Assembly: GCA_902798705.1 (NCBI GenBank)
Contig: CADBXS010000032.1
Coordinates: forward strand, 1,580-55,415
DNA: 53,836 bases
Direction of reading: 5' to 3'
From: an uncultured Bacteroidales bacterium
GTDB taxonomy: Bacteria; Bacteroidota; Bacteroidia; Bacteroidales; Bacteroidaceae
In this document: positions 36,478 to 45,087 of the stretch, piece by piece
How positions within the stretch are numbered: the stretch's first letter is position 1
Layout: each line of letters opens with the position of its first letter
Notes under the pieces: model-generated
What the model was told of the DNA's origin: nothing
Databases searched by the model: none
Seen by the model: only the letters and a program-made list of their open reading frames with translations
Program-made: the position numbers and the translations under genes

Positions 36478-37870
36478 CTATTGTTTCTTCCACAACTTGG
36501 TCATGTCTTCCAAGGTCTTACCCTTAGTTTCAGGAACAAGTCGCCATACGAAGATTGCAGCAATGACACAGATGATGCCATACAAGCCGTATGTAAACCA
36601 GTGTCCACTGGAAAGCAACTGCGATAGCTACTGCTGCACCACGAATGGTGTTAGGGAAAATCTCGGCGATGAGTACCCATGTGATAGGTCCCCATGAGAA
36701 CATGAACGAGGCAGAGTAGATAAGCAAAGATGCTGCAGTGAAGAACTCCATACCTGCGTGTCCGAATGTTATAGCTACACCAAAAGCACCAAGAGCCATA
36801 CCTAAGGAACCACAAATGAGCAATGGTTTACGTCCCCATTTCTCCACCGTGAAGATTGCCACAAGGGTGAAGAGGATATTGATGATACCCATGAAGACTG
36901 TAATCATCATAGGATTATCCATACCCATATCACCAAAGATGCGAGGAGCATAGTAGAGTACGGCATTGATACCAACTGCCTGCTGGAAGACGCTGAGCAT
37001 GATACCAATAAAGATACACATAGCACCATAGGACATCAGTTTCTCGGTCTTCACAACCATGGTGTCCTTGATATCCTGGATAATCTGGGCTGCCTTTGCC
37101 GAACCGTTAATCTTTGCGAGGATACCTTCAGCCTTCTTGTCTTGTCCAATGCTGACAAGATAACGTGGTGTCTCAGGTACGAAGCAGATTAAGAGGGCGA
37201 AGAGTCCTGCTGGCACTGCCTCACTTCCGAACATATAGCGCCAACCTGTTGTTACTGTCCATTGTGCAGCAGGGTTGATGGCTGCAAGTCCTTTGCCCAT
37301 TTCCTCTACCAATGGCTGGATGTGGTCGCCTAAGATGAAGAAATTTACGAAGTACACTACCAACTGACCGAAAATAATGGCAAACTGGTTCCATGAAACC
37401 AACATACCACGAATATTCGAAGGAGCTACCTCACCAATATACATAGGACAGATGGCAGAAGCCAGACCTACACCAATACCACCAATGACACGGTAGATAT
37501 TGAACATGATGAGCAGTGAATATGTAGGAGTACCATGCTCGAAAAACAAGAATTCTGGCTCCATGCTTCCCAATGCGGAAACGAAGAACAGCAAACCTGC
37601 TATAATCAACGATTTCTTACGTCCCAGATTAGTGGCAAGAAAGCCTGAAAGAGCAGAACCGATAATACATCCAATCAAGGCAGAGGCAGATGTGAAACCA
37701 TGCCATCCGTTTGTGTATGAGAAGTCTTTAGCCTCCATGAAGAAAGCCTGAAGACCCTTTTCTGCACCAGAAATAACAGCTGTATCATAACCGAAGAGCA
37801 AACCGCCCAATACGGCTACCATAACTATACCAATCAGATAGCCTTTGCTACCATTCTCAGATTGACTCAT
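36478..37870 (-). pseudogene. MFS sugar porter (XylE/AraE-like), broken near the C terminus
   Basis: A 12-helix sugar porter is seen from MSQSENGSKGYLIGIVMVAVL (37870), with GRKKSLI, PMYIGEVAPSNIRG and PETPRYLVS in the usual order. After GAAVAIAVAFQW the frame runs into an unrelated tail and stops at 36530. In a second frame the true end is visible: SGHWFTYGLYGIICVIA, then VPETKGKTLEDMTKLWKK to a TAG at 36478. The roughly 20 residues of helix 11 that should lie between are missing, so a deletion not divisible by 3 occurred near 36598-36616. The sequence GCTTTCCAGTGG there reads AFQW in one frame and LSSG in the other, as expected if two short direct repeats recombined. The transporter is probably non-functional. 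Confidence 0.85.
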
Positions 37871-37878
37871 AACGATGA

Positions 37879-39078
37879 TTATTTAATGGAGAACTTATAT
37901 GCAGCGTGGCTATAATATGGTTTCTCTGGAGTTAGAGTAGGCTGAGCCCACTGTGGCTTGTTTGGAGAATCAGGATACTTCTGGCTCTCAAGACACACAC
38001 TTACATGTTTTGGATAGAGTTTACCAAACTTTCCAGGAACGCCATTACCTTGGAAATTACCTGTGTAAACCTGAACACCTGGCTCGTTGGTGAACATTTC
38101 CATGAAGATACCAGTCTTAGGAGAGTAAAGACTTGCACAAACCTGAGTGTCATCACCCTTACCATCCTTATAAGTGTTCAAGCACCAGTTGTGGTCGTAA
38201 CCTGTGGCATTCTTGATATAGATATAAGAAGTGTCCATCTTCTCGCCGATAGCTGTAGGAGTGCGGAAATCCATTGGAGTGCCCTCAACTGGAGCAATTT
38301 CGCCTGTAGTCATGTAAGAAGCATCGCTTGGAGTGAAGTTGTCAGCATTTACATAGAGAACCATGTCCATACCTTCCTTCTCGAAGTCACCATTCAGGTT
38401 GTAATAGTTGTGGTTGGTCTGGTTGATGATGGTTGGCTTGTCTGTTGTTGCTTCCCATGTAATGTCGAGTGTATTATCGTCAGTAACTTTGTAAGTTGTA
38501 ACAGCTTTCACGGTGCCAGGGAAACCATTTTCACCATCTGGAGCCACAATTGTTAATTTCAGTGTCTGTGCATCCACTTGCTCTGCATCGTAAACTTTAT
38601 TCATCCAACCAGTGTTACCACCTCCATGCAAACAGTGAGCTGCACCATTGCCATTATCATTCTGACGCAACTGATATTGAACGCCATCAATAGTAATCTT
38701 ACCATCCTTGATACGGTTTGCATAGCGTCCTACGCTTGAACCATAGTCAGATGGAGAATTCAATGTGTCAGCATACTGCTTAATGTTGTCGTAACCCAAT
38801 ACAACATCGGTAGGATTGCCATCTCTATCTGGCACAACAAGGCTTACAACTCGTCCACCATAATTGGTGATACAAACTTCCATGCCATTGGCATTCTTCA
38901 AAACATAAAGGCCAACTTGCTTGTCGCCATTTTCAGCATCGGATACCGTCATTTCGAAATCAGCAGGATTCAGACCAGATACTGTCAATTCTGGTTTTTC
39001 CTTTTGAGTTGTGGTACAGGAACAAAGCACAGCCACTGCAGTAGCAGTACTCATGAGAATGTTTTTCAAATTCTTCAT
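37879..39078 (-). CDS. Aldose 1-epimerase, lipoprotein form
   Basis: 399 residues. A lipoprotein signal (lipobox LCSC near residue 20) is followed by a GalM-like domain: ITNYGGRVVSLVVPDRDG near residue 72, SSVGRYANRIKDG near residue 114, HCLHGGGNTGWMNKVY, the catalytic-His region QTNHNYYNLNG, and YDHNWCLN. It interconverts alpha and beta anomers of free sugars, here probably in the periplasm or at the outer membrane, before uptake. It is the first gene of the arabinose operon, 8 bp before the porter. A second, cytoplasmic GalM is at 41941-43026. Confidence 0.93.
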   Translation of the reverse strand: MKNLKNILMSTATAVAVLCSCTTTQKEKPELTVSGLNPADFEMTVSDAENGDKQVGLYVLKNANGMEVCITNYGGRVVSLVVPDRDGNPTDVVLGYDNIKQYADTLNSPSDYGSSVGRYANRIKDGKITIDGVQYQLRQNDNGNGAAHCLHGGGNTGWMNKVYDAEQVDAQTLKLTIVAPDGENGFPGTVKAVTTYKVTDDNTLDITWEATTDKPTIINQTNHNYYNLNGDFEKEGMDMVLYVNADNFTPSDASYMTTGEIAPVEGTPMDFRTPTAIGEKMDTSYIYIKNATGYDHNWCLNTYKDGKGDDTQVCASLYSPKTGIFMEMFTNEPGVQVYTGNFQGNGVPGKFGKLYPKHVSVCLESQKYPDSPNKPQWAQPTLTPEKPYYSHAAYKFSIK

Positions 39079-39206
39079 AACGTTAGGTAATTTAAAAAAT
39101 TATAATTTTTCTTTGTAATATAATCGAAATAAAAATGATGCCCAATTAAAACGTATGTCTCAACAAAAAATGGTTAGTATTTGTTGTTAATGCAGTATAA
39201 TTAGAC

Positions 39207-39259
39207 TTGTTATTAAATAACAACTCTGCAAATATAAGTGTTTTTTTAGCAATTACAAA
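39207..39259 (-). promoter_or_regulatory. Promoter of the arabinose operon with candidate operator palindrome
   Basis: On the minus strand TTTG (39259-39256), 19 bp, TATATTTG (39236-39229): an exact Bacteroidetes promoter. Five bases further lies the 17-bp perfect palindrome TTGTTATTAAATAACAA (39223-39207), overlapping the expected transcription start, where a repressor such as the AraR-like protein could bind. The leader before the ATG at 39078 is about 145 nt. Confidence 0.7.
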
Positions 39260-39362
39260 TTTCTGCTTAGTTTTTTTTCTAAAATACCGTAATTATTATT
39301 TTGTTTCATGGTTCTTATACTAAAACTGTCGTTTTTGAGTGTCATTTCTACAAATAAAAAGA

Positions 39363-39393
39363 AGACTGGAGCCAAAAACCTTGACTCCAGTCC
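39363..39393 (-). terminator. Terminator of the galM-gluP-galK operon
   Basis: Minus-strand GACTGGAG.CAA / TTG.CTCCAGTC stem followed by TTCTTTTTATTTG, 60 bp after the galK stop codon. Confidence 0.85.
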
Positions 39394-39453
39394 GAAAACA
39401 ATTAGAAATGCTATTCAGTTAGTTATCTTGTTTGGTTTTTATCGAGTGAATTA

Positions 39454-40620
39454 TTAGCAAAGTTTACGAGCGCCATCACCAATCACTACGTCGATAACGA
39501 TTGGGTCTTTGCCATACTTAGCCTTGAATTCTTTCTTTGCGGTATCAACAAAGTTCTTGTAGAGCTCATCAGCAACGAGGTTGATGGTGCAACCACCAAA
39601 GCCACCACCCATGATACGAGAACCTGTCACACTGCAGTCGCGAGCCACTTCATTCAGGAAGTCGAGTTCTTCGCAGCTAACTTCATAGTCTTTGCTAAGA
39701 CCTTCGTGTGTCTGATACATCATTTCACCAACCTTCTCGTAGTCGCCAGCTTCAAGAGCGTCGCAGACTGCGAGGACGCGGTCCTTCTCACCAAGAACGA
39801 ACTTAGCTCTCTTGTAATCTACTTCACCTACTTCATCCTTCACTTCTTCGAGGTCTTCCCAAGTAGTGTCGCGAAGTGTTTCAATCTTGCGGTCTGGATG
39901 CTTAGCTGCTACAGCCTTTGCTACCTTCTCGCAGGAGTTGCGGCGGTCGTTGTAAGGAGAACCAACCAATTCATGCTTCACGCAAGAGTTAATCAAAACG
40001 AGTCTGTAACCCTTTGGATTCCAAGGGAAATACTCAAATTCGCCAGAACGGCAGTCAAGACGCATCAAGTTGCCCTTCTTGCCATGAACTGATGCGAACT
40101 GGTCCATAATACCACAATTCACACCGATGTACTTATGCTCTGTTGCCTGACCAACCTTTGCCAAAGTCATCTTGTCAATCTTGTTGTCGCCGAAAAGGTC
40201 GTTGAGAGCAAATGCATAGCAGCTTTCAAGTGCTGCAGAAGAAGACATACCAGCACCATTAGGTACATCACCAGCAAATGCTGTGTCGAATCCCTCAACA
40301 GGAACACCAAGAGCCATCATTTCGCGAACAACGCCAAAAATATAGCGGAAGTGACTTGCGCGAGGACCCTTCTCATCGTCGATGGAGAATTCATCATAGT
40401 CCTTCAAGTCGATAGAATATGCACGTACTTTACGAGTTCCGTTAGGCTTGATTTCTGCTATCATGCCCTGAGTTACAGCTCCTGGAAAAACGAAACCACC
40501 ATTATAATCGGTGTGCTCACCAATCAGGTTAATACGACCAGGGGCTGCATAAATGGAACCTGTTTCACCATTGAAATGCTTAATGAAACGACTTCTAACG
40601 TCGTCGATAGTTAATTTCAT
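39454..40620 (-). CDS. galK: Galactokinase
   Basis: 388 residues of the GHMP kinase family. Motif 1 is GRINLIGEHTDYNGG near residue 27 (galactose binding), motif 2 the ATP loop VPNGAGMSSSAALE near residue 120, and motif 3 GGGFGGCTINLV near residue 343. It phosphorylates galactose on C1 for the Leloir pathway. It lies 44 bp after the transporter gene, at the end of galM-gluP-galK. galT and galE are not in the window. Confidence 0.96.
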   Translation of the reverse strand: MKLTIDDVRSRFIKHFNGETGSIYAAPGRINLIGEHTDYNGGFVFPGAVTQGMIAEIKPNGTRKVRAYSIDLKDYDEFSIDDEKGPRASHFRYIFGVVREMMALGVPVEGFDTAFAGDVPNGAGMSSSAALESCYAFALNDLFGDNKIDKMTLAKVGQATEHKYIGVNCGIMDQFASVHGKKGNLMRLDCRSGEFEYFPWNPKGYRLVLINSCVKHELVGSPYNDRRNSCEKVAKAVAAKHPDRKIETLRDTTWEDLEEVKDEVGEVDYKRAKFVLGEKDRVLAVCDALEAGDYEKVGEMMYQTHEGLSKDYEVSCEELDFLNEVARDCSVTGSRIMGGGFGGCTINLVADELYKNFVDTAKKEFKAKYGKDPIVIDVVIGDGARKLC

Positions 40621-40664
40621 AATCGTAAGTTATTTAAAAAGTTAGAGAATTGTTTTTAAATTAT

Positions 40665-41894
40665 TTATTCAATGCCAATCTTAGAGCCCTTCCAGCAGAA
40701 CCAAATGAGATAAGCATAGTAGATGAACATCATAGCAATTGCTATACCAACACCTGCTGTTCCAACAACGGCGCCCATCACAGGCATCAGCAAAGCGGCA
40801 CCAATCACACCTGTGTTGATGACACCTGAAGCAGCCTTTGTGTGACGGCCCAATTTCTGGAGACCAAGGTTGAATACGAGAGGCCACATCACTGAGTGGA
40901 ACAAACCTGCTGCAAGCATAGCATAAACGCCTATCATTCCTGGAAGTACGAACGACAAAGCAATGCAAAGAGCACCAAGAGCGATGCACCAAGAGAGCAG
41001 TGCGCGTGGTTGGAACTTAGCAAGAATACCTGCACCAACGAAACGACCTACCATCATGCCTCCCCAGTAGAGAGAGAGGAGAGAAGTTGCCAACTGAGTT
41101 GCTTCTGCACCGCTGTACCCAATCGACTGAATCTTATAAGGGAGCATGGATGGAACACCAATTTCAACACCCATATACATGAAGATACCGAGAGCGCCTA
41201 ACCATACATGTGGATATTTGAAAACACTGCTCTTCTCTACAAGCTTCTCACCTGCTTCTTCACTCTGCTTACCTTCATCAATCTTAGGCAACTTCAAGAA
41301 CACAAGAATGAGACAGATAAGGAGTGTGAAAATTCCAAGTCCGAGGAATGGACTTGGCACAGCTTCTGGCTTAGCAGCTTGTCCACGGATGATTGCGTAT
41401 GTGATGAACATTGGAGCTACAGTTGTAGCAACAGAGTTCAATGCCTGACTAAGCGTCATGCGGAAAGCACCCTTCTCAGGGCTACCAAGTACCATCACGT
41501 ATGGATTTGCAACATTCTGAAGCATTACAACACCCATGGCAACGAGGCACATACAGCCGAGGAACACAGCATAAACATTGCCTCCAGAGCTGATAGCATT
41601 GGAAATACCCATGGAATTGATAATGAATCCAATACCTGCAACTGCAAGACCAAGAATCAAGGTTCCCTTATAACCAATCTTGCTCATCAACAATGCAAAA
41701 GGAATTGACAACAAGTAAGCGCCATAGAATGCCGAGTTTACATATTGTCCTTGTTGAGCATTCAAGTTGAAGGCTTCAGAACAGAATGCAATCATTGAGT
41801 TGTTCATAGTTGTGATGAATCCGATGAGGAAGCACACAATGAAAACAACTACAAGTGCGAACGTGTAGTTCGTTTTTTGAGTTGGTTGTGACAT
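40665..41894 (-). CDS. gluP: Glucose/galactose MFS transporter (GluP/FucP family)
   Basis: 409 residues, 12 predicted helices. This follows the FucP family: the start TFALVVVFIVCFLIGFITTMNN, the second helix GQYVNSAFYGAYLLSIPFALL, QNVANPYVMVLG near residue 125, and VGRFVGAGILAKFQPR in the second half. It should import glucose or galactose with protons or Na+. It lies between galM (46 bp upstream) and galK (44 bp downstream). Confidence 0.9.
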   Translation of the reverse strand: MSQPTQKTNYTFALVVVFIVCFLIGFITTMNNSMIAFCSEAFNLNAQQGQYVNSAFYGAYLLSIPFALLMSKIGYKGTLILGLAVAGIGFIINSMGISNAISSGGNVYAVFLGCMCLVAMGVVMLQNVANPYVMVLGSPEKGAFRMTLSQALNSVATTVAPMFITYAIIRGQAAKPEAVPSPFLGLGIFTLLICLILVFLKLPKIDEGKQSEEAGEKLVEKSSVFKYPHVWLGALGIFMYMGVEIGVPSMLPYKIQSIGYSGAEATQLATSLLSLYWGGMMVGRFVGAGILAKFQPRALLSWCIALGALCIALSFVLPGMIGVYAMLAAGLFHSVMWPLVFNLGLQKLGRHTKAASGVINTGVIGAALLMPVMGAVVGTAGVGIAIAMMFIYYAYLIWFCWKGSKIGIE

Positions 41895-41940
41895 TTTGAT
41901 TTTTTTTTAGTTAGTATTTTGCTTTAAACTGATTCCAACT

Positions 41941-43026
41941 TTATTTTACGACACCAAACTTATAGATAGTTGTCTGCTTATAAGTTTCTCCTGGGTTGAG
42001 AACGGCAGATGGGAAGTAAGGGCGGTTTGGACTGTCTGGGAAGTGCTGAGCTTCGAAGCAGATACCACTTCGGCGAGGAAATGTGCTGCCGTGCTGTCCT
42101 GGGTAACCTGTAGCCCAGTTGTCTGTGTAGCACTGCACACCTGGTTCTGTGGTCCAGCATTCCATCGTACGACCTGAATGAGGCTCTGTGATGCGAGCAG
42201 CAAACGAGAGTTCTCCTGGCTCCTTCTTGTTGAGTACCCAGCAATGGTCGTATCCAGCACCGTTCTTGCACTGAATGTTGTCTGCGTCAATGTCCTGACC
42301 TATAGGCTTTGGAGTAGTAAAATCAAATGGAGTACCCTTCACGCTATCAATCGTTCCAAGAGGAATGGAAGTATCATCGATTGGTATGTAGTGGTCAGCA
42401 TTGATTTCGCAAATCAGGTCATCAATTGTTGGAGTAGGGTTTGCTATTCCTGCCAAAGCAAAGAAACCATGATTTGTCATGTTGACGATGGTTTTCTTGT
42501 CTGTGAAACCGATGTAGTCAATCACGAGGTCGCAATCATCTGTCCAAGTGTAAGTCACTTTCATGTCGAGAGTTCCAGGGAAACCTTCCTCCATGTCGGC
42601 AGCCACGTAGTGCAGTTCTACTGCATTCTCTGCAGTCTGCTTAGCATCCCAAACGCGAGCGTGGAAACCTGTAGGTCCTCCGTGCAAAGCGTTTGGTCCG
42701 TTGTTGATGGCAAGGCTGTATTCCTTTCCGTCGAGAGTGAACTTACCCTTGCAAATGCGGTTTCCATAACGACCGATGAGGGTAGAAAGAAATGGTTCTG
42801 GACTTGAGATAACGTCGTCAATGTTGTCGTGACCTTGAATCACATTTGCAACATTTCCATCTCTGTCTGGAACCATTATAGCTACAAGTGCTCCACCATA
42901 GTTTGTAACGGCAACTTCATAGCCCTTGCTATTTTTCAGGATGTAAAGGTCGGTCTTTTTTCCATCTACTACTTTCTGAAAGTCCGCAGCCTTCAATCCC
43001 GACAGATTTTTTTGTTCTGTGCTCAT
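41941..43026 (-). CDS. galM: Aldose 1-epimerase (galactose mutarotase)
   Basis: 361 residues without a signal peptide, so cytoplasmic. Family regions are VTNYGGALVAIMVPDRDG near residue 34, LIGRYGNRICKGKF, ALHGGPTGFHARVWD, the catalytic VNMTNHGFFALAG near residue 177, and GAGYDHCWVLN near residue 260 (conserved acidic/His pair). It makes alpha-galactose for galK. It is the first gene of the operon. No exact TAnnTTTG box is visible on the minus strand in the 289 bp upstream; TTTATTTG near 43149-43156 is only approximate. Confidence 0.94.
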   Translation of the reverse strand: MSTEQKNLSGLKAADFQKVVDGKKTDLYILKNSKGYEVAVTNYGGALVAIMVPDRDGNVANVIQGHDNIDDVISSPEPFLSTLIGRYGNRICKGKFTLDGKEYSLAINNGPNALHGGPTGFHARVWDAKQTAENAVELHYVAADMEEGFPGTLDMKVTYTWTDDCDLVIDYIGFTDKKTIVNMTNHGFFALAGIANPTPTIDDLICEINADHYIPIDDTSIPLGTIDSVKGTPFDFTTPKPIGQDIDADNIQCKNGAGYDHCWVLNKKEPGELSFAARITEPHSGRTMECWTTEPGVQCYTDNWATGYPGQHGSTFPRRSGICFEAQHFPDSPNRPYFPSAVLNPGETYKQTTIYKFGVVK

Positions 43027-43242
43027 TTTTTTACTTGTATTATTTAGTTAATAGAAATTCATGGTTCAGAAGCATTTAAACTTACTGGGTATTAGAAACT
43101 TTCATTCCGTTTGAAGCAAGAATTTCTTACTCCAATACAAAATCTATTGCAAATAAAACGATTTTTTTTGAATGAAACTAATATATTACTCTTAAATTTT
43201 CAAAAAAAACACTTTTTCACTCTTTTATTAGAATAAAACATG

Positions 43243-43278
43243 TATATTTGCACTCGATTTTGCGAGTGGTGTCCCACT
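43243..43278 (+). promoter_or_regulatory. Promoter and overlapping inverted repeats before the acidic-tail gene
   Basis: TATATTTG (43243-43250) is a good -7 box 66 bp upstream of the ATG at 43316. Directly after it come two overlapping inverted repeats, CACTCG/CGAGTG (43251-43268) and AGTGG/CCACT (43265-43278), which exclude each other. Confidence 0.55.
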
Positions 43279-43315
43279 ATACATTATTTTATTTAGGAAT
43301 AAATCAAAAAGATTT

Positions 43316-44104
43316 ATGGCGAAACATCTGAAAATTGACGATCTTACAAAGGGTAACATTTGGACAATAACTGAAACAGAGTTAAATCAAATGCTTATTG
43401 AAGGCAAAAAGCACGAAGGATGGGCTGAGCGTGAAACGCACTACATGAATATCATTCGTCCAGTCTTCGACATTGTTTATCTTGACCGAAAGGACGAAGT
43501 GCAAGTACATCGTCTCGAAAATGAGCATTACGATATTTTCTCTACTCCTAACGAGGGAGAGTTCAATGCTATTGCTATCCGTAAGCATAAAATCAATAAA
43601 ATCACTGATTTGACTCTTGAGAACATTGCTCATCTTCTCCCAGAGGAGGTGCTCGCTCTCATCGAAAGGAATCTGGGTACAGGATGGAAAGGACTTCCAC
43701 TTGCTATTCAAGACATCATAGAATCTGCTTTTTTTGTGGATTGCGCCGAACTACCTGAATATGCCATGCACAGAGCAGGTGGACTCATCGACCGCAGAAA
43801 GGAAGATGGATACTCTGTTCTTGAGATTCCACGTGGCAACTGGATTGAAGGTATCTTCCTCAAACCAAAGCCAAAAGTAGAAAAAGTGCGTTATTCTTCA
43901 CAGACAGACTATGGCACTTCGAAAGATGATGAGGACGTTGATGAGCTTGAAGAATTGGATGAAGACAATGCAGAGGATGACGATACCAATGTCGATGAGA
44001 GTCTGGACGATGAGGAAGATGATGAAATCATGGAGGACGAAGACAATCCTAACTTGGAGGATATTGATGCTATCGACATGATGGACGATGATTCTGACGA
44101 ATAA
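43316..44104 (+). CDS. Conserved Bacteroidetes protein of unknown function with long acidic tail
   Basis: 262 residues. Residues 1-195 are a compact mixed alpha/beta part with no motif I recognise (segments WTITETELNQMLIEGKK, LPEEVLALIERNLG and LEIPRGNWIEGIFL). The last 60 residues or so are almost wholly Asp and Glu (about 35 acidic residues), likely disordered. An acidic tail of this kind suggests binding to basic partners, as with RNA polymerase delta or histone-like factors, but nothing shows this directly. It has its own promoter and stands 8 bp before ssrA, so both may share a transcript. Confidence 0.75.
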   Translation: MAKHLKIDDLTKGNIWTITETELNQMLIEGKKHEGWAERETHYMNIIRPVFDIVYLDRKDEVQVHRLENEHYDIFSTPNEGEFNAIAIRKHKINKITDLTLENIAHLLPEEVLALIERNLGTGWKGLPLAIQDIIESAFFVDCAELPEYAMHRAGGLIDRRKEDGYSVLEIPRGNWIEGIFLKPKPKVEKVRYSSQTDYGTSKDDEDVDELEELDEDNAEDDDTNVDESLDDEEDDEIMEDEDNPNLEDIDAIDMMDDDSDE

Positions 44105-44112
44105 TAACTCAT

Positions 44113-44509
44113 GGGGCTGACATGGATTTGACAGCAAGATGAGGTGGTACGTAAGCATGCAGAGCGCTGATAACAGGCTCTCTAATCTCAGTTATCAAAC
44201 AATTATCTGGCGAAAACACTTACGCTCTCGCTGCTTAATCGAAGTATAGTAGATTAGCTTTATCCCTTTGCCAGGCGAAGGGACGAGACATCGCCCTGAA
44301 AGCTATCCGTCCCGAAGCGTTCAGATCCGCGGTGTAGGAAAATCGGGAATAGTTCGAGTTGGCCTCGCGGCTCGGATGAAATCTTAGAGGATAAGGCAGC
44401 AATTGGTGGTCCAGGTCTTGTTGCTGCACGAAAACCGAAGGCTGGAATAAGCATGTAGAAAGCGTATGGCTTCCTTGTTTGGACGAGGGTTCAATCCCCT
44501 CCAGCTCCA
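44113..44509 (+). ncRNA. ssrA: Transfer-messenger RNA
   Basis: The 5' end GGGGCTGACATGG pairs with the 3' end CAGCTCC (44502-44508) to make the tRNA-like acceptor; the T-arm is GGGTTCAATCCCC. The tag begins at 44209, GGC GAA AAC ACT TAC GCT CTC GCT GCT TAA, coding GENTYALAA, one residue different from tags I recall from Bacteroidetes (GETNYALAA, GENNYALAA). CCA is not encoded: ACA follows the discriminator. The length of 397 nt is normal. It rescues stalled ribosomes with SmpB. Confidence 0.97.
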
Positions 44510-44515
44510 CAAAAT

Positions 44516-44566
44516 AAAGAGAAAAAGCATCATTAACAAGTTGTTTTTTCTCTTTTCTTTTTTCTC
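44516..44566 (+). terminator. Terminator after ssrA
   Basis: A long A-rich/T-rich stem (AAAGAGAAAAA ... TTTTTTCTCTTT) immediately follows the tmRNA, ending in a T-rich run. Confidence 0.65.
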
Positions 44567-44733
44567 TATAGGGGATGAAGTGAAGCTCCTTCCCATTGTT
44601 ACATCCGTCAATCCCCAATAGCGTCAAAGTGAATCCCCTATAGCGTGGAAGTAGTGACCCTATAGCGTAGAAGTCGTGAGCCTATAGCGTAAATGTTGTG
44701 AGCCTGTCGCATAACATTACAGTCCCTATCGAG
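44564..44733. repeat. Tandem 22-bp repeat array (locus 2 of 3)
   Basis: One unit in one orientation (CTATAGGGGATGAAG at 44566-44580) faces seven degenerate units in the other. Equivalent bases of the seven stand at 44594, 44616, 44638, 44660, 44682, 44704 and 44726, exactly 22 bp apart. The best copies read CTATAGCGTAGAAGTCGTGA. The first unit (CCCATTGTTACATCC) resembles the units at 11.6 kb. Confidence 0.88.
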
Positions 44734-44861
44734 AAAGACCTTCATTTATCATAATTGTTAGCGTTGATGCAATTATCGCTCTTTGAATTGAAGAATTATT
44801 ATCATTTTGGGCAAAAAAGAGAGTAAATTGTAAGCCGAAGACTAAATTATGATGAAAAATG

Positions 44862-44892
44862 TTTGGAATGTGGGGAAAAAGTTGTAACTTTG
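44862..44892 (+). promoter_or_regulatory. Promoter of the ilv operon
   Basis: TTTG (44862-44865), 19 bp, TAACTTTG (44885-44892), an exact Bacteroidetes promoter. The expected start near 44898 leaves about 35 nt before the leader peptide ATG at 44933. Confidence 0.8.
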
Positions 44893-44932
44893 CCATGTTT
44901 TAATAAAACCTACCGTTTAGAATCATCTAAAA

Positions 44933-45028
44933 ATGACATTAAGCACAAGCATTATTCTAGTCGTCGTGGAACGAGTGGTCGTCAAGAAGAATCAATCTTG
45001 TCGTGAGAATGCGCGTGTTTGTATATAG
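44933..45028 (+). CDS. Ilv leader peptide (attenuation)
   Basis: 31 codons from ATG at 44933 to TAG at 45026-45028. Residues 7-17 read IILVVVERVVV: two Ile, one Leu and six Val in eleven codons, exactly the amino acids made by the operon that follows. The leader starts about 35 nt after the promoter and ends 21 nt before the terminator hairpin at 45049. This is the layout of classical ribosome-mediated attenuation: shortage of charged tRNA-Val/Ile/Leu would stall the ribosome and prevent terminator folding. Translation is inferred, not proven. Confidence 0.75.
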   Translation: MTLSTSIILVVVERVVVKKNQSCRENARVCI

Positions 45029-45048
45029 TTTTTATTATATATGTGATA

Positions 45049-45087
45049 GAGCCTTTCTTGCGATGAGCAGGGAGGGCTTCTTTTTTG
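45049..45087 (+). terminator. Attenuator terminator of the ilv operon
   Basis: The 12-13-bp stem 45050-45061 / 45067-45078 (AGCCTTTCTTGC / GCAGGGAGGGCT, with several G-U pairs) closes a 5-nt loop GATGA and is followed by TTCTTTTTTG. It lies between the leader peptide and ilvD, 98 bp before the ilvD ATG. CAAGAA at 44983-44988 could pair with TTCTTG at 45055-45060 as a competing antiterminator. Confidence 0.8.

Noticed and set aside
36530-37870. Sugar porter as an intact 446-residue protein
   Set aside because: The last 16 or so residues do not match the family while the true C-terminal sequence is found in the next frame downstream.
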